This document shows positions 1 through 4,374 of a stretch of 6,325 bases of DNA, one piece after another. Origin of the DNA: Actinomycetota bacterium (GTDB lineage Bacteria > Actinomycetota > Thermoleophilia > Gaiellales > Gaiellaceae). Position numbers and translations under genes: made by a program. Where the stretch lies: positions 1-6,325 of the forward strand of contig VGCB01000171.1 in assembly GCA_016870235.1 (NCBI GenBank), given 5' to 3'. A model generated the notes under the pieces. The model searched no databases and was not told the DNA's origin. It saw only the letters and a program-made list of their open reading frames with translations. The first letter of the stretch is position 1. Every line of letters begins with the position of its first letter.

Positions 1-199
1 CGACCGCCTGCGGCGCGGCGGCGGCGAGATGCCGCTTCGACACGGTCACGGGGGCGGCCTCGACCCGGTTCGTCGTCCACATCGCGGCGCCGACGCACGG
101 CTCGAGCGAGCGGACGATCGCGACGTCGGGCTTTCCCGACGGCTTGATCCCGGCGGCGACGCCGGCGGCGACGAACCCCTTCGCAGCGGTGACGGACAT
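1..199 (-). CDS. argJ: ArgJ, bifunctional ornithine acetyltransferase / N-acetylglutamate synthase, N-terminal 66 residues (partial)
   Basis: Only the first 66 codons are in the window; the gene runs off the left edge. The visible peptide begins MSVTAAKGFVAAGVAAGIK and continues with the ArgJ-type stretch GAAMWTTNRVEAAPV, then VSKRHL. Both match the N-terminal beta chain of the ArgJ family (V-T-A-x-K-G-F-x-A-x-G and F-T-x-N-x-x-x-A-A-P-V). ArgJ moves the acetyl group from N-acetylornithine to glutamate, recycling it in the arginine pathway; some members also use acetyl-CoA. The autocleavage site that makes the alpha and beta chains lies beyond the window. Its ATG shares one base with the argC stop (TGATG), so translational coupling with argC is likely. 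Whether this copy is mono- or bifunctional cannot be judged from this fragment. Confidence 0.9.
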   Translation of the reverse strand, partial: MSVTAAKGFVAAGVAAGIKPSGKPDVAIVRSLEPCVGAAMWTTNRVEAAPVTVSKRHLAAAAPQAV

Positions 200-1200
200 C
201 AGACCAGCACCCCCGCGAGCCTGAGGCCCGCCGTCTCCTCCCAGCCGAAGAGGATGTTGGCGTTCTGGACGGCCTGCCCGGCTGCTCCCTTGCCGAGGTT
301 GTCCTCGGCGCAGACGATGATCGTGCGGTCGGTGAAGCCGTCCTCGAAGACGCCGATCTCGGCGGTGTCCGTGCTCTGCACGCGGGCGAGCTCGGGCGCG
401 ACGCCCTCGGGCAGGACGTTGATGACCCTGCTGCCGGCATAGTGCTCCTCCAGCATCGCCCTCAGGTCCGGCCCCGTCGAGCGCACGTAGCACGTCGCCA
501 CGAGGCCGCGACGGAGCGGCAGCAGGTGCGGCGTGAAGGAGACCGGGAAGCCGAGCAGCTGGGTGATCTCCGGGACGTGCTGGTGGACGCCGACCTTGTA
601 CGGGAGGAAGTTCTCGAGGACGGAGCCGGCGTGGGTGAAGGCCTTGAGCGAGCGCCCGGCACCGGTCATCCCCGACTTCGCGTCGACGACGACGGAGGTG
701 GGGTCGACGGCGTCCTTGATCGGGCCGAGCGCGAGGAGCGTCGCGGTGGCGTAGCACCCGGGGTTCGCGATCAGCCGTCCGGTCGGCGGTTGGAGCTCGG
801 GGAGCCCGTAGACCCAGCTTCCGAGCGACTCGGGATGCGGGTGGTCGAACGCGTACCAGCGCTCGTACAGCGAGGCGTCGCGCAGCCGGTGGGCGCCGGA
901 GAGGTCGATCACGACCCCGCGGCCTCCGACCTCGACCTCGGCAGCCTCCTCGTGGGCGAGGCAGAGGAAGGTGATGTCCGCCTCGGCGGCGAGCGCCGCC
1001 TCGTTCGTGATGAAGCGCGGCAGCGCGCGCCCGTTCGTGCGCCGGAGCCGCGGGTCGAGGCTCGAGGCGTCCTTCCCCGCGAGCGAGTTCGACCCGAGCG
1101 CGTGCAGCTCGAGGTGCGGGTGGGCGAGCACGCGGTCGAGCGTCTCCTGCCCGGTGTAGCCGGCTGCGCCGGCGATGCTGACGGTGGCCATCTCTTGCAT
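199..1200 (-). CDS. argC: ArgC, N-acetyl-gamma-glutamyl-phosphate reductase
   Basis: This NADPH-dependent enzyme makes N-acetylglutamate semialdehyde, the third step of arginine synthesis in the cytoplasm. Taken from ATG 1200 it has 333 residues, a normal length. The N-terminal nucleotide-binding loop GAAGYTGQE is at about residues 11-19, the catalytic cysteine is in NPGCYAT (Cys149), the active-site histidine is in HQHVPEI (about 206-212), and the conserved C-terminal DNLGKGAAGQAVQNAN is at about 300-315. Start choice: in-frame candidates are TTG 1209, ATG 1200 and ATG 1191. A GGAG lies 10 nt before ATG 1200, which I prefer. ATG 1191 would fit a leaderless transcript, because TATTAT (minus strand, 1204-1199) ends 7 nt before it. 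An in-frame TAA at 1224-1222 excludes longer starts. It heads an arg cluster with argJ. An ArgR-like palindrome over the start suggests arginine repression (inference). Confidence 0.96.
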   Translation of the reverse strand: MQEMATVSIAGAAGYTGQETLDRVLAHPHLELHALGSNSLAGKDASSLDPRLRRTNGRALPRFITNEAALAAEADITFLCLAHEEAAEVEVGGRGVVIDLSGAHRLRDASLYERWYAFDHPHPESLGSWVYGLPELQPPTGRLIANPGCYATATLLALGPIKDAVDPTSVVVDAKSGMTGAGRSLKAFTHAGSVLENFLPYKVGVHQHVPEITQLLGFPVSFTPHLLPLRRGLVATCYVRSTGPDLRAMLEEHYAGSRVINVLPEGVAPELARVQSTDTAEIGVFEDGFTDRTIIVCAEDNLGKGAAGQAVQNANILFGWEETAGLRLAGVLV

Positions 1201-1209
1201 AATACGCAA
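1195..1209. promoter_or_regulatory. Candidate ArgR operator (ARG box) over the argC start
   Basis: TTGCATAATACGCAA is a 15-bp palindrome with 7-bp arms and a single mismatch. Arginine repressor sites in actinobacteria are known for TTGCAT-type half-sites, and this one overlaps the argC start codons and a TATTAT hexamer, a sensible place for repression. A second inverted half-site, TTATGCA (1222-1228), pairs in orientation with TGCATAA (1196-1202). It may mark a second, degenerate box centred near 1221, about 19 bp away; the usual ARG-box spacing is about 21 bp. The palindrome is seen directly. ArgR binding is inferred from sequence type and from the adjacent arg gene. Confidence 0.5.
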
Positions 1210-1221
1210 ACTCCATGGTTG

Positions 1222-1249
1222 TTATGCAGTCACGCGGAGATTCCTCCTT
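1222..1249 (-). promoter_or_regulatory. Strong Shine-Dalgarno with a three-codon ORF upstream of argC
   Basis: On the minus strand a full AAGGAGG (1249-1243) is followed after 9 nt by GTG ACT GCA TAA (1233-1222). This is a possible minimal ORF of Met-Thr-Ala in the same frame as argC and ending 21 nt before ATG 1200. The argC start itself has only GGAG. The element could load ribosomes near argC or could simply be a chance purine run. It matters only if argC transcription starts upstream of 1249, which I cannot establish. The reading of the bases is certain; any function is inference. Confidence 0.25.
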
Positions 1250-1285
1250 CTCTCGCGACACGACGCCCCGCCTCGGAAGGCTTCG

Positions 1286-1326
1286 GCTAGTCCGGCGACG
1301 AGACGGGGAGCGGGTCGCCGGCTAGC
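1286..1326. repeat. Long dyad: 13-bp stem, 14-nt loop
   Basis: GCTAG (1286-1290) and CCGGCGAC (1292-1299) are the exact reverse complements of CTAGC (1322-1326) and GTCGCCGG (1314-1321). Only T1291 is bulged and the loop is 14 nt (1300-1313). No T-run follows on either strand, and the flanking genes diverge, so a terminator is not expected here. It would lie in the argC 5' leader if argC starts further upstream, or it could be a protein-binding dyad. The structure is clear; its role is unknown. Confidence 0.7.
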
Positions 1327-1447
1327 AGCGCGGCGGCGGCAGGATCGCGCACGGGAACGACGGGAGGGCGAGACGGCGTGGCGCGACCGAACGCATGCAG
1401 CGATGGTACGCGCCCTCGCGCGTCCGCGCAACCCGCATCGGCGGCGC

Positions 1448-1596
1448 TGTGGACAACCCCTGTTGCCCGCGCGTTGCATTCACGCATCATCTCGTCCACA
1501 GCACACGGTGGAGAACCCGCTCAGGCGCCATTCCAGAAGGGATCACCTGGCCCGGCCGCCTGTGGAGAACCGGTGTCAAACACCGGTTGTGGAAAA
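1448..1596. repeat. Cluster of five DnaA-box-like 9-mers
   Basis: The 9-mers are TGTGGACAA (1448-1456), TCGTCCACA (1492-1500, opposite orientation), GGTGGAGAA (1507-1515), TGTGGAGAA (1561-1569) and TGTGGAAAA (1588-1596). The first is the exact reverse complement of TTGTCCACA, the DnaA box form favoured in high-GC actinobacteria such as Streptomyces. The others differ by one or two bases from that or from TTATCCACA. Four share one orientation with the wider consensus TGTGGANAAC. Five such words in 149 bp of this base composition is more than I would expect by chance. No obvious AT-rich unwinding element and no dnaA or dnaN gene is in view, so an origin is not established. A different regulator with a TGTGGANAA site is equally possible. 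Confidence 0.45.
1568..1588. promoter_or_regulatory. Perfect 9-bp-arm palindrome upstream of the ilvB leader
   Basis: AACCGGTGT (1568-1576) and ACACCGGTT (1580-1588) are exact reverse complements around a CAA centre. The 21-bp element is symmetrical like the operator of a dimeric regulator, and it sits 26 nt upstream of the TTGACA hexamer, where an activator or repressor of the ilv leader would bind. Its inner GGTGTCAA is also inverted as TTGACACC at 1615-1622, covering the -35-like element. Its edges merge with two TGTGGANAA words. I do not recognise the regulator. Confidence 0.55.
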
Positions 1597-1614
1597 CACG
1601 GCGCCGGTTTGCGG

Positions 1615-1643
1615 TTGACACCAGAGCGGGGTCCAGGCACCCT
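1615..1643 (+). promoter_or_regulatory. Candidate promoter for the ilvB leader transcript
   Basis: TTGACA (1615-1620) is a perfect sigma70-type -35 hexamer. At 17-bp spacing the -10 position is CACCCT (1638-1643), which keeps only the second-position A and final T of TATAAT, so the call rests mainly on the -35 and on location. Initiation 7-11 nt later would fall at about 1650-1654, almost on the leader-peptide ATG. That would explain why the ATG has no Shine-Dalgarno. This is inference. Confidence 0.35.
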
Positions 1644-1653
1644 TCGTCCTCCG

Positions 1654-1749
1654 ATGCCCGCGCGCATCCTCGTATCCGTACCCAGTCTCGAGCTGCCGCT
1701 CGACGGGTCGACGCGCGGCAGCATCGGGCTCATCGCCATTCCCCGCTAG
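1654..1749 (+). CDS. Branched-chain-rich leader peptide of the ilvB operon (attenuation peptide)
   Basis: A 31-codon ORF from ATG 1654 to TAG 1749. It begins MPARILVSVPSLELPL and ends GSIGLIAIPR. Eleven of 31 residues are Ile, Leu or Val, concentrated at codons 5-9 (ILV, V), 12-16 (LELPL) and 24-29 (IGLIAI). Short peptides rich in the pathway's end products and placed before ilvB or ilvBNC are the hallmark of transcription attenuation, which is established for enterobacterial ilv operons and described in Corynebacterium and Streptomyces. From memory, actinobacterial ilvB leaders often begin with an R-I-L-V run like this one. No Shine-Dalgarno precedes the ATG, which fits a leaderless or nearly leaderless start downstream of TTGACA 1615. 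Two strong hairpins lie within its codons. It stops 308 nt before ilvB, a long gap for a simple attenuator. The peptide itself probably has no function beyond sensing charged Ile, Leu and Val tRNAs. Confidence 0.68.
   Translation: MPARILVSVPSLELPLDGSTRGSIGLIAIPR
1692..1722 (+). promoter_or_regulatory. Leader hairpin I within the leader peptide codons
   Basis: GCTGCCGC (1692-1699) pairs exactly with GCGGCAGC (1715-1722). Inside it TCGA (1700-1703) pairs with TCGA (1708-1711) around a CGGG loop, leaving a 3-nt bulge at 1712-1714, for 12 bp in total. The 5' arm encodes the Leu-Pro-Leu codons 14-16, so a ribosome stalled for leucine would sit on it. It is adjacent to hairpin II but does not overlap it. 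Confidence 0.6.
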
Positions 1750-1766
1750 GGGATGGGATGACGCCC
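1726..1766 (+). promoter_or_regulatory. Leader hairpin II: 17-bp stem covering the end and stop of the leader peptide
   Basis: Four blocks pair in order: GGGC 1726-1729 with GCCC 1763-1766, TCATC 1730-1734 with GATGA 1757-1761, CCAT 1736-1739 with ATGG 1753-1756, and CCCC 1741-1744 with GGGG 1749-1752. Single bulges are C1762, G1735 and T1740, and the loop is GCTA. The 5' arm encodes the last Gly-Leu-Ile-Ala-Ile-Pro codons, and the UAG stop straddles the loop and the 3' arm. A ribosome held at Ile or Leu codons or at the stop would prevent folding. It has no U-tract after it (ACGCGCCG follows), so it would be an unconventional terminator or a Rho- or pause-linked switch. Confidence 0.65.
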
Positions 1767-1906
1767 ACGCGCCGAAGGACCTGGCGCACACGCCGACCCA
1801 CTGCCCGACGACGGTACGTCCCCGCGTCGAGCACCGCTTCCTCCCGCAGACTCCCGATCACCGACAGGATGGCGAGCCACGATGAAGAGCCACAGCCACA
1901 AACACA
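1767..1906 (+). other. Middle of the ilvB 5' leader, no recognised gene
   Basis: No coding gene is supported here apart from the first codons of the coupled small ORF. A smaller stem is visible: CGAC and GACG (1806-1813) pair with CGTC (1817-1820) and, after a 5-nt bulge, GTCG (1826-1829). Two copies of CTCCCG (1841-1846 and 1851-1856) are exact complements of CGGGAG (2045-2050), which contains the ilvB Shine-Dalgarno, so long-range masking is possible but could be chance. No U-tract or T-box sequence is seen. Confidence 0.4.
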
Positions 1907-2061
1907 CCGCGAAGCGGCAAATCCACGCCGCGAAGCGGCAAATCCACGCCGCGAAGCGGCAAATCCACGCCGCGAAGCGGCAAATCCACGCCGCGAAGCG
2001 GCAAATCGTGCGGCCGGCAGACGCCGTGGCCCGCACCCACGTCCCGGGAGCCGCACGATGA
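1882..2061 (+). CDS. Possible small repeat-containing ORF coupled to ilvB
   Basis: A 59-codon ORF starts at ATG 1882 and ends in a TGA that overlaps the ilvB ATG (ATGA), the classic arrangement for translational coupling. The product would open MKSHSHKHT, repeat the heptad AKRQIHA four times plus a partial copy (residues 10-42), then end in a 17-residue tail. It would be strongly basic and His-rich, with no known domain. Each heptad holds one Ile codon (ATC). The 21-bp repeat keeps frame, but it is open in all six frames, so frame conservation is weak evidence of translation. The ribosome site is poor (AGGA, 12 nt upstream). It could be a second leader ORF that lets ribosomes traverse the hairpin array and reach ilvB, or it may be untranslated. 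A competing reading is a 63-residue ilvB N-terminal extension from ATG 1869 in another frame. Confidence 0.3.
   Translation: MKSHSHKHTAKRQIHAAKRQIHAAKRQIHAAKRQIHAAKRQIVRPADAVARTHVPGAAR
1907..2007. repeat. 21-bp tandem repeat, 4.8 copies, each forming a GAA-loop hairpin
   Basis: Full copies start at 1907, 1928, 1949 and 1970, with a 17-bp partial copy at 1991. Within the array the copies are identical. Each unit consists of the dyad GCCGCGAAGCGGC (5-bp stem, GAA loop; 4 bp in copy 1 because A precedes it) and the linker AAATCCAC. DNA or RNA with a GCGAAGC core is known for exceptionally stable small hairpins. At 21 bp the units recur every two helical turns, so a DNA-binding protein would see them all on one face. 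The array ends 50 nt before the ilvB ATG. Perfect identity implies recent expansion or correction. Confidence 0.97.
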
Positions 2062-3779
2062 AGATGCGCGGAGCAGACGCGGTGCTGCGCAGCCTCGAGG
2101 CCGAGGGGGTCGACACGATGTTCGGCATCCCGGGCGGCGCGATCATGCCGACCTACGACGCAATGGCCCGCGGCACGAGCGTCCGCCACGTGCTCGCCCG
2201 CCACGAGCAGGGCGCCGGCCACATGGCGCAGGGGTACGCGCGCGCATCCGGGCGCGTCGGCGTCGCGATCGCGACGTCCGGCCCCGGCGCCACGAACCTC
2301 GTGACGCCGATCGCCGACGCGTGGATGGACTCGACGCCCCTCGTCTGCATCACCGGCCAGGTGCGGACGAGCCTGATCGGCACCGACGCCTTCCAGGAGT
2401 GCGACATCACGGGCGTGACCATGCCCATCGTCAAGCACTCGTGGCTCGTCCACGACCCCCGCGAGATCGCGGGCGTGATGAAGGCCGCGTTCCACGTCGC
2501 GCGCACCGGCCGCTGCGGCCCTGTTCTCGTCGACATCCCCCGCGACGTCCAGGAGGCGGAGGTCGACTTCGCGTACCCGGACAAGGTCGAGCTGCCGGGC
2601 TGGAAGCCGCCGAGGAAGGTGCATCCGCTCCAGATCAAGCAGGCGGCGGAGGCGATCGCGAACGCCGAGAAGCCCGTGCTCTACGTCGGCGGCGGGACGC
2701 TCAACGCGGATGCGTGCGCCGAGCTCCTCGAGGTCGCGGAGACCGGCCGCTTCCCGGTGATCACGACGTTGATGGGCAAGAGCGCCTTCCCGGAGACGCA
2801 CGAGCTCCACTTCGGCTGGCCGGGCATGCACGGGCCGAAGTGGGCGAACCTGGCGATGAACACCTGCGACGTCCTCGTTGCGATCGGCGCCCGCTTCGAC
2901 GACCGCGTGACCGGGAAGCTGACCGCGTTCGCCCCCGGCGCGACCGTCGTCCACCTGGACATCGACGCCGCCGAGATCTCGAAGCTGCGCGATGCGGACA
3001 TCCCGGTCGTGGGCCCGCTCAAGCAAGCGCTCGCCGCACTTGCGAAGGAGGTCGGGAAGCTCCGCGAGGCGGGCGCGCCCGTGCCCGAGGCATGGCTCCG
3101 CCGGATCGCCGACTGGCGCGACGAGTTCCCGCTCCGCTACGGCGGGCGCAGCGGCGACTGGCCGAAGCCGCAGTGGGTGATGGAGCAGCTGCAGGAGCTG
3201 ACGGCGGGCGAGGACGTGATCGTCTCCACCGGCGTCGGCCAGCATCAGATGTGGGCGATGCAGTACATCCTCTCGGAGCGTCCCCGCACGTTCATCACCT
3301 CCGGCGGGCTCGGGACGATGGGCTTCGGGATCCCGGCGGCGATCGGCGCCAAGGCGGCGCGCCCCGAGGCGACCGTCGTCTGCGTCGACGGCGACGGCTG
3401 CTTCCAGATGACCTGCCAGGAGCTCGCGACGGCCGCGCTCGAGAACCTCCCGATCGTCGTCGTCCTCGTCAACAACGGCTACCTCGGCATGGTCTATCAG
3501 TGGCAGGACATGTTCTTCGAGGGCCGCTACTCGCACGTGCACCTGACGAAGAGCGTCCCCGACTACGCGCGTCTCGCCGAGGCCTACGGCGGCGTCGGCA
3601 TGACCGTGACCGAGGAGAGCGAAGTCCGGCCGGCGCTCGAGGAGGCGCTGCAGCTCGGCCGCACCGTCGTCGTCGACGTCCACGTCGACCCGAAGGAGCA
3701 GTGCTTCCCGATGATCCCGGCCGGCGCCGCCGCCCTCGACATGATCGAGTACCCCGAGGCGATGGAGGCAGAAGCGTGA
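2058..3779 (+). CDS. ilvB: IlvB, acetohydroxyacid (acetolactate) synthase large catalytic subunit
   Basis: This ThDP-, Mg- and FAD-dependent enzyme condenses two pyruvates to 2-acetolactate, or pyruvate with 2-oxobutyrate to acetohydroxybutyrate, the committed step to valine, leucine and isoleucine. It has 573 residues. The N-terminal ThDP domain carries GIPGG (about 23-27) and the catalytic Glu50 in RHEQGAGHMAQGYA; SGPGATNLVTP and TGQV follow. The central FAD-binding domain has GMHG and ARFDDRVTGKL. The C-terminal ThDP domain has GVGQHQMWA, SGGLGTMGFGIPAAIGAK and the cofactor motif from GDG (445-447) to NN (472-473), then MVYQWQ. Start: GGGAG at 2046-2050 is 7 nt before ATG 2058, which I prefer over ATG 2064 and over the upstream ATG 1869, which would add 63 repeat-encoded residues. 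The start overlaps the stop of a small ORF. A BCAA-rich leader peptide lies far upstream, pointing to attenuation control. Nothing indicates an inactive enzyme. Confidence 0.97.
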   Translation: MKMRGADAVLRSLEAEGVDTMFGIPGGAIMPTYDAMARGTSVRHVLARHEQGAGHMAQGYARASGRVGVAIATSGPGATNLVTPIADAWMDSTPLVCITGQVRTSLIGTDAFQECDITGVTMPIVKHSWLVHDPREIAGVMKAAFHVARTGRCGPVLVDIPRDVQEAEVDFAYPDKVELPGWKPPRKVHPLQIKQAAEAIANAEKPVLYVGGGTLNADACAELLEVAETGRFPVITTLMGKSAFPETHELHFGWPGMHGPKWANLAMNTCDVLVAIGARFDDRVTGKLTAFAPGATVVHLDIDAAEISKLRDADIPVVGPLKQALAALAKEVGKLREAGAPVPEAWLRRIADWRDEFPLRYGGRSGDWPKPQWVMEQLQELTAGEDVIVSTGVGQHQMWAMQYILSERPRTFITSGGLGTMGFGIPAAIGAKAARPEATVVCVDGDGCFQMTCQELATAALENLPIVVVLVNNGYLGMVYQWQDMFFEGRYSHVHLTKSVPDYARLAEAYGGVGMTVTEESEVRPALEEALQLGRTVVVDVHVDPKEQCFPMIPAGAAALDMIEYPEAMEAEA

Positions 3780-3831
3780 GTGCGGCCGTCCGCAGGAGCC
3801 CTACGACCACCCGAGCCACGAAAGGTCGCAC
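3780..3831 (+). other. ilvB-ilvN spacer
   Basis: These 52 nt contain the ilvN ribosome site, AAAGG at 3821-3825. No hairpin with a T-run or promoter is visible, so ilvB and ilvN are probably cotranscribed. Confidence 0.6.
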
Positions 3832-4344
3832 GTGAAGCACACGATCTCCGTCACCGTCGAGGACCGGCCCGGCGCCCTCACGCGCATCACGACGATGTTC
3901 GCGCGCCGCGGCTTCAACATCGACTCGCTCGCCGTCGGTCCGACCGAGCGGCCGGGCGTCTCGTGCATCACCCTGCGCGTCGACTGCGCCCAGCACACGC
4001 TCGAGCAGATCGAGAAGCAGATCCACAAGCTCGTGAACACGCTGCGGGTGACCGAGCTCGTCCCCGGCGAGGCCGTCGAGCGCGAGCTGATGCTGATCAA
4101 GGTGAGCGCCACGCCCGACCGGCGCGCGGAGCTGATCGCGACCGCCACCGCCTTCTCCGGCCGCGTCGTCGATCTCGGTGCCGACACGGTCGTGTTCGAG
4201 CTGACGGGGACGCCGGAGGAGCTCGACGCCTTCCACGAGCTCTGTCGTCCGCAGGGCATCGTCGAGCTCGTCCGCACGGGCCGGATCGGCATCTCCCGCG
4301 CCTCCGCGAAGCGGACGACGCGTAGGCTTGCGGCCATCAACTGA
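3832..4344 (+). CDS. ilvN: IlvN, acetohydroxyacid synthase small regulatory subunit
   Basis: The regulatory partner of IlvB, which raises its activity and confers feedback inhibition by valine. It has 170 residues, typical of the family. An N-terminal ACT domain (about 3-75) contains DRPGALTRITTMFARRGFNI followed by DSLAVG. Gly14 and Asn29 occupy positions linked to valine binding in the E. coli homologue IlvH, so feedback control is likely retained. The C-terminal small-subunit domain begins near ERELMLIKV (about 84-91) and ends with a short basic tail (RASAKRTTRR). The start is GTG 3832, with AAAGG 6 nt upstream; translation from here opens directly with the conserved beta strand (MKHTISVTVED). 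It follows ilvB by 52 nt and precedes ilvC by 30 nt, the common ilvBNC order. Confidence 0.96.
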   Translation: MKHTISVTVEDRPGALTRITTMFARRGFNIDSLAVGPTERPGVSCITLRVDCAQHTLEQIEKQIHKLVNTLRVTELVPGEAVERELMLIKVSATPDRRAELIATATAFSGRVVDLGADTVVFELTGTPEELDAFHELCRPQGIVELVRTGRIGISRASAKRTTRRLAAIN

Positions 4345-4374
4345 ACGAAGCGAAGCGAAAGGACTCCCGACCCC

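Larger units (their letters stand above)
1231..1653. other. Non-coding divergent intergenic region between argC and the ilvB leader
   Basis: I see no protein gene here. The open frames are arginine- and proline-rich products of high GC without recognisable motifs. Elements listed separately are the 1286-1326 dyad, the DnaA-box-like cluster, the 1568-1588 palindrome and the TTGACA hexamer. I find no tRNA (no GGTTCGA-type T-arm), T-box motif or T-rich terminator. The stretch 1327-1447 contains nothing I can name. Confidence 0.6.

Noticed and set aside
1222..1499. Minus-strand ORFs upstream of argC (70-85 codons)
   Set aside because: They are Arg/Ala-rich, overlap one another in different frames, have no motifs, and lie across the dyad and DnaA-like words.
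1907..2007. CRISPR array
   Set aside because: The repeats are strictly tandem with no variable spacers and no cas genes nearby.
1395..2057. Open frame continuous with ilvB reaching far upstream
   Set aside because: The extra part is Arg/Pro-rich, without domain similarity, and covers the leader peptide and hairpins. GGGAG 7 nt before ATG 2058 and the family N-terminus support the short start. A 63-residue extension from ATG 1869 is possible but has no proper ribosome site.
1600..2057. T-box or other known riboswitch in the ilvB leader
   Set aside because: I could not find the conserved T-box bulge sequence (TGGNACCGCG type) or a T-run terminator; the leader peptide explains amino acid sensing better.
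1746..3683. Long minus-strand open frame (645 codons) opposite ilvB
   Set aside because: Its product is an Arg/Asp/Val/Leu-rich mirror of a GC-rich gene with no motifs; it is a shadow of ilvB. The same applies to the minus-strand frames opposite ilvN, ilvC and hom and the plus-strand frame opposite argC (442-1290).
2321..3835. 504-codon plus-strand frame overlapping ilvB
   Set aside because: The Arg-rich product lacks motifs, whereas the overlapping ilvB frame has every expected catalytic motif.
4345..4374. Terminator or promoter between ilvN and ilvC
   Set aside because: Only 30 nt with short CGAAG repeats and the ilvC ribosome site; no stem or promoter hexamers.
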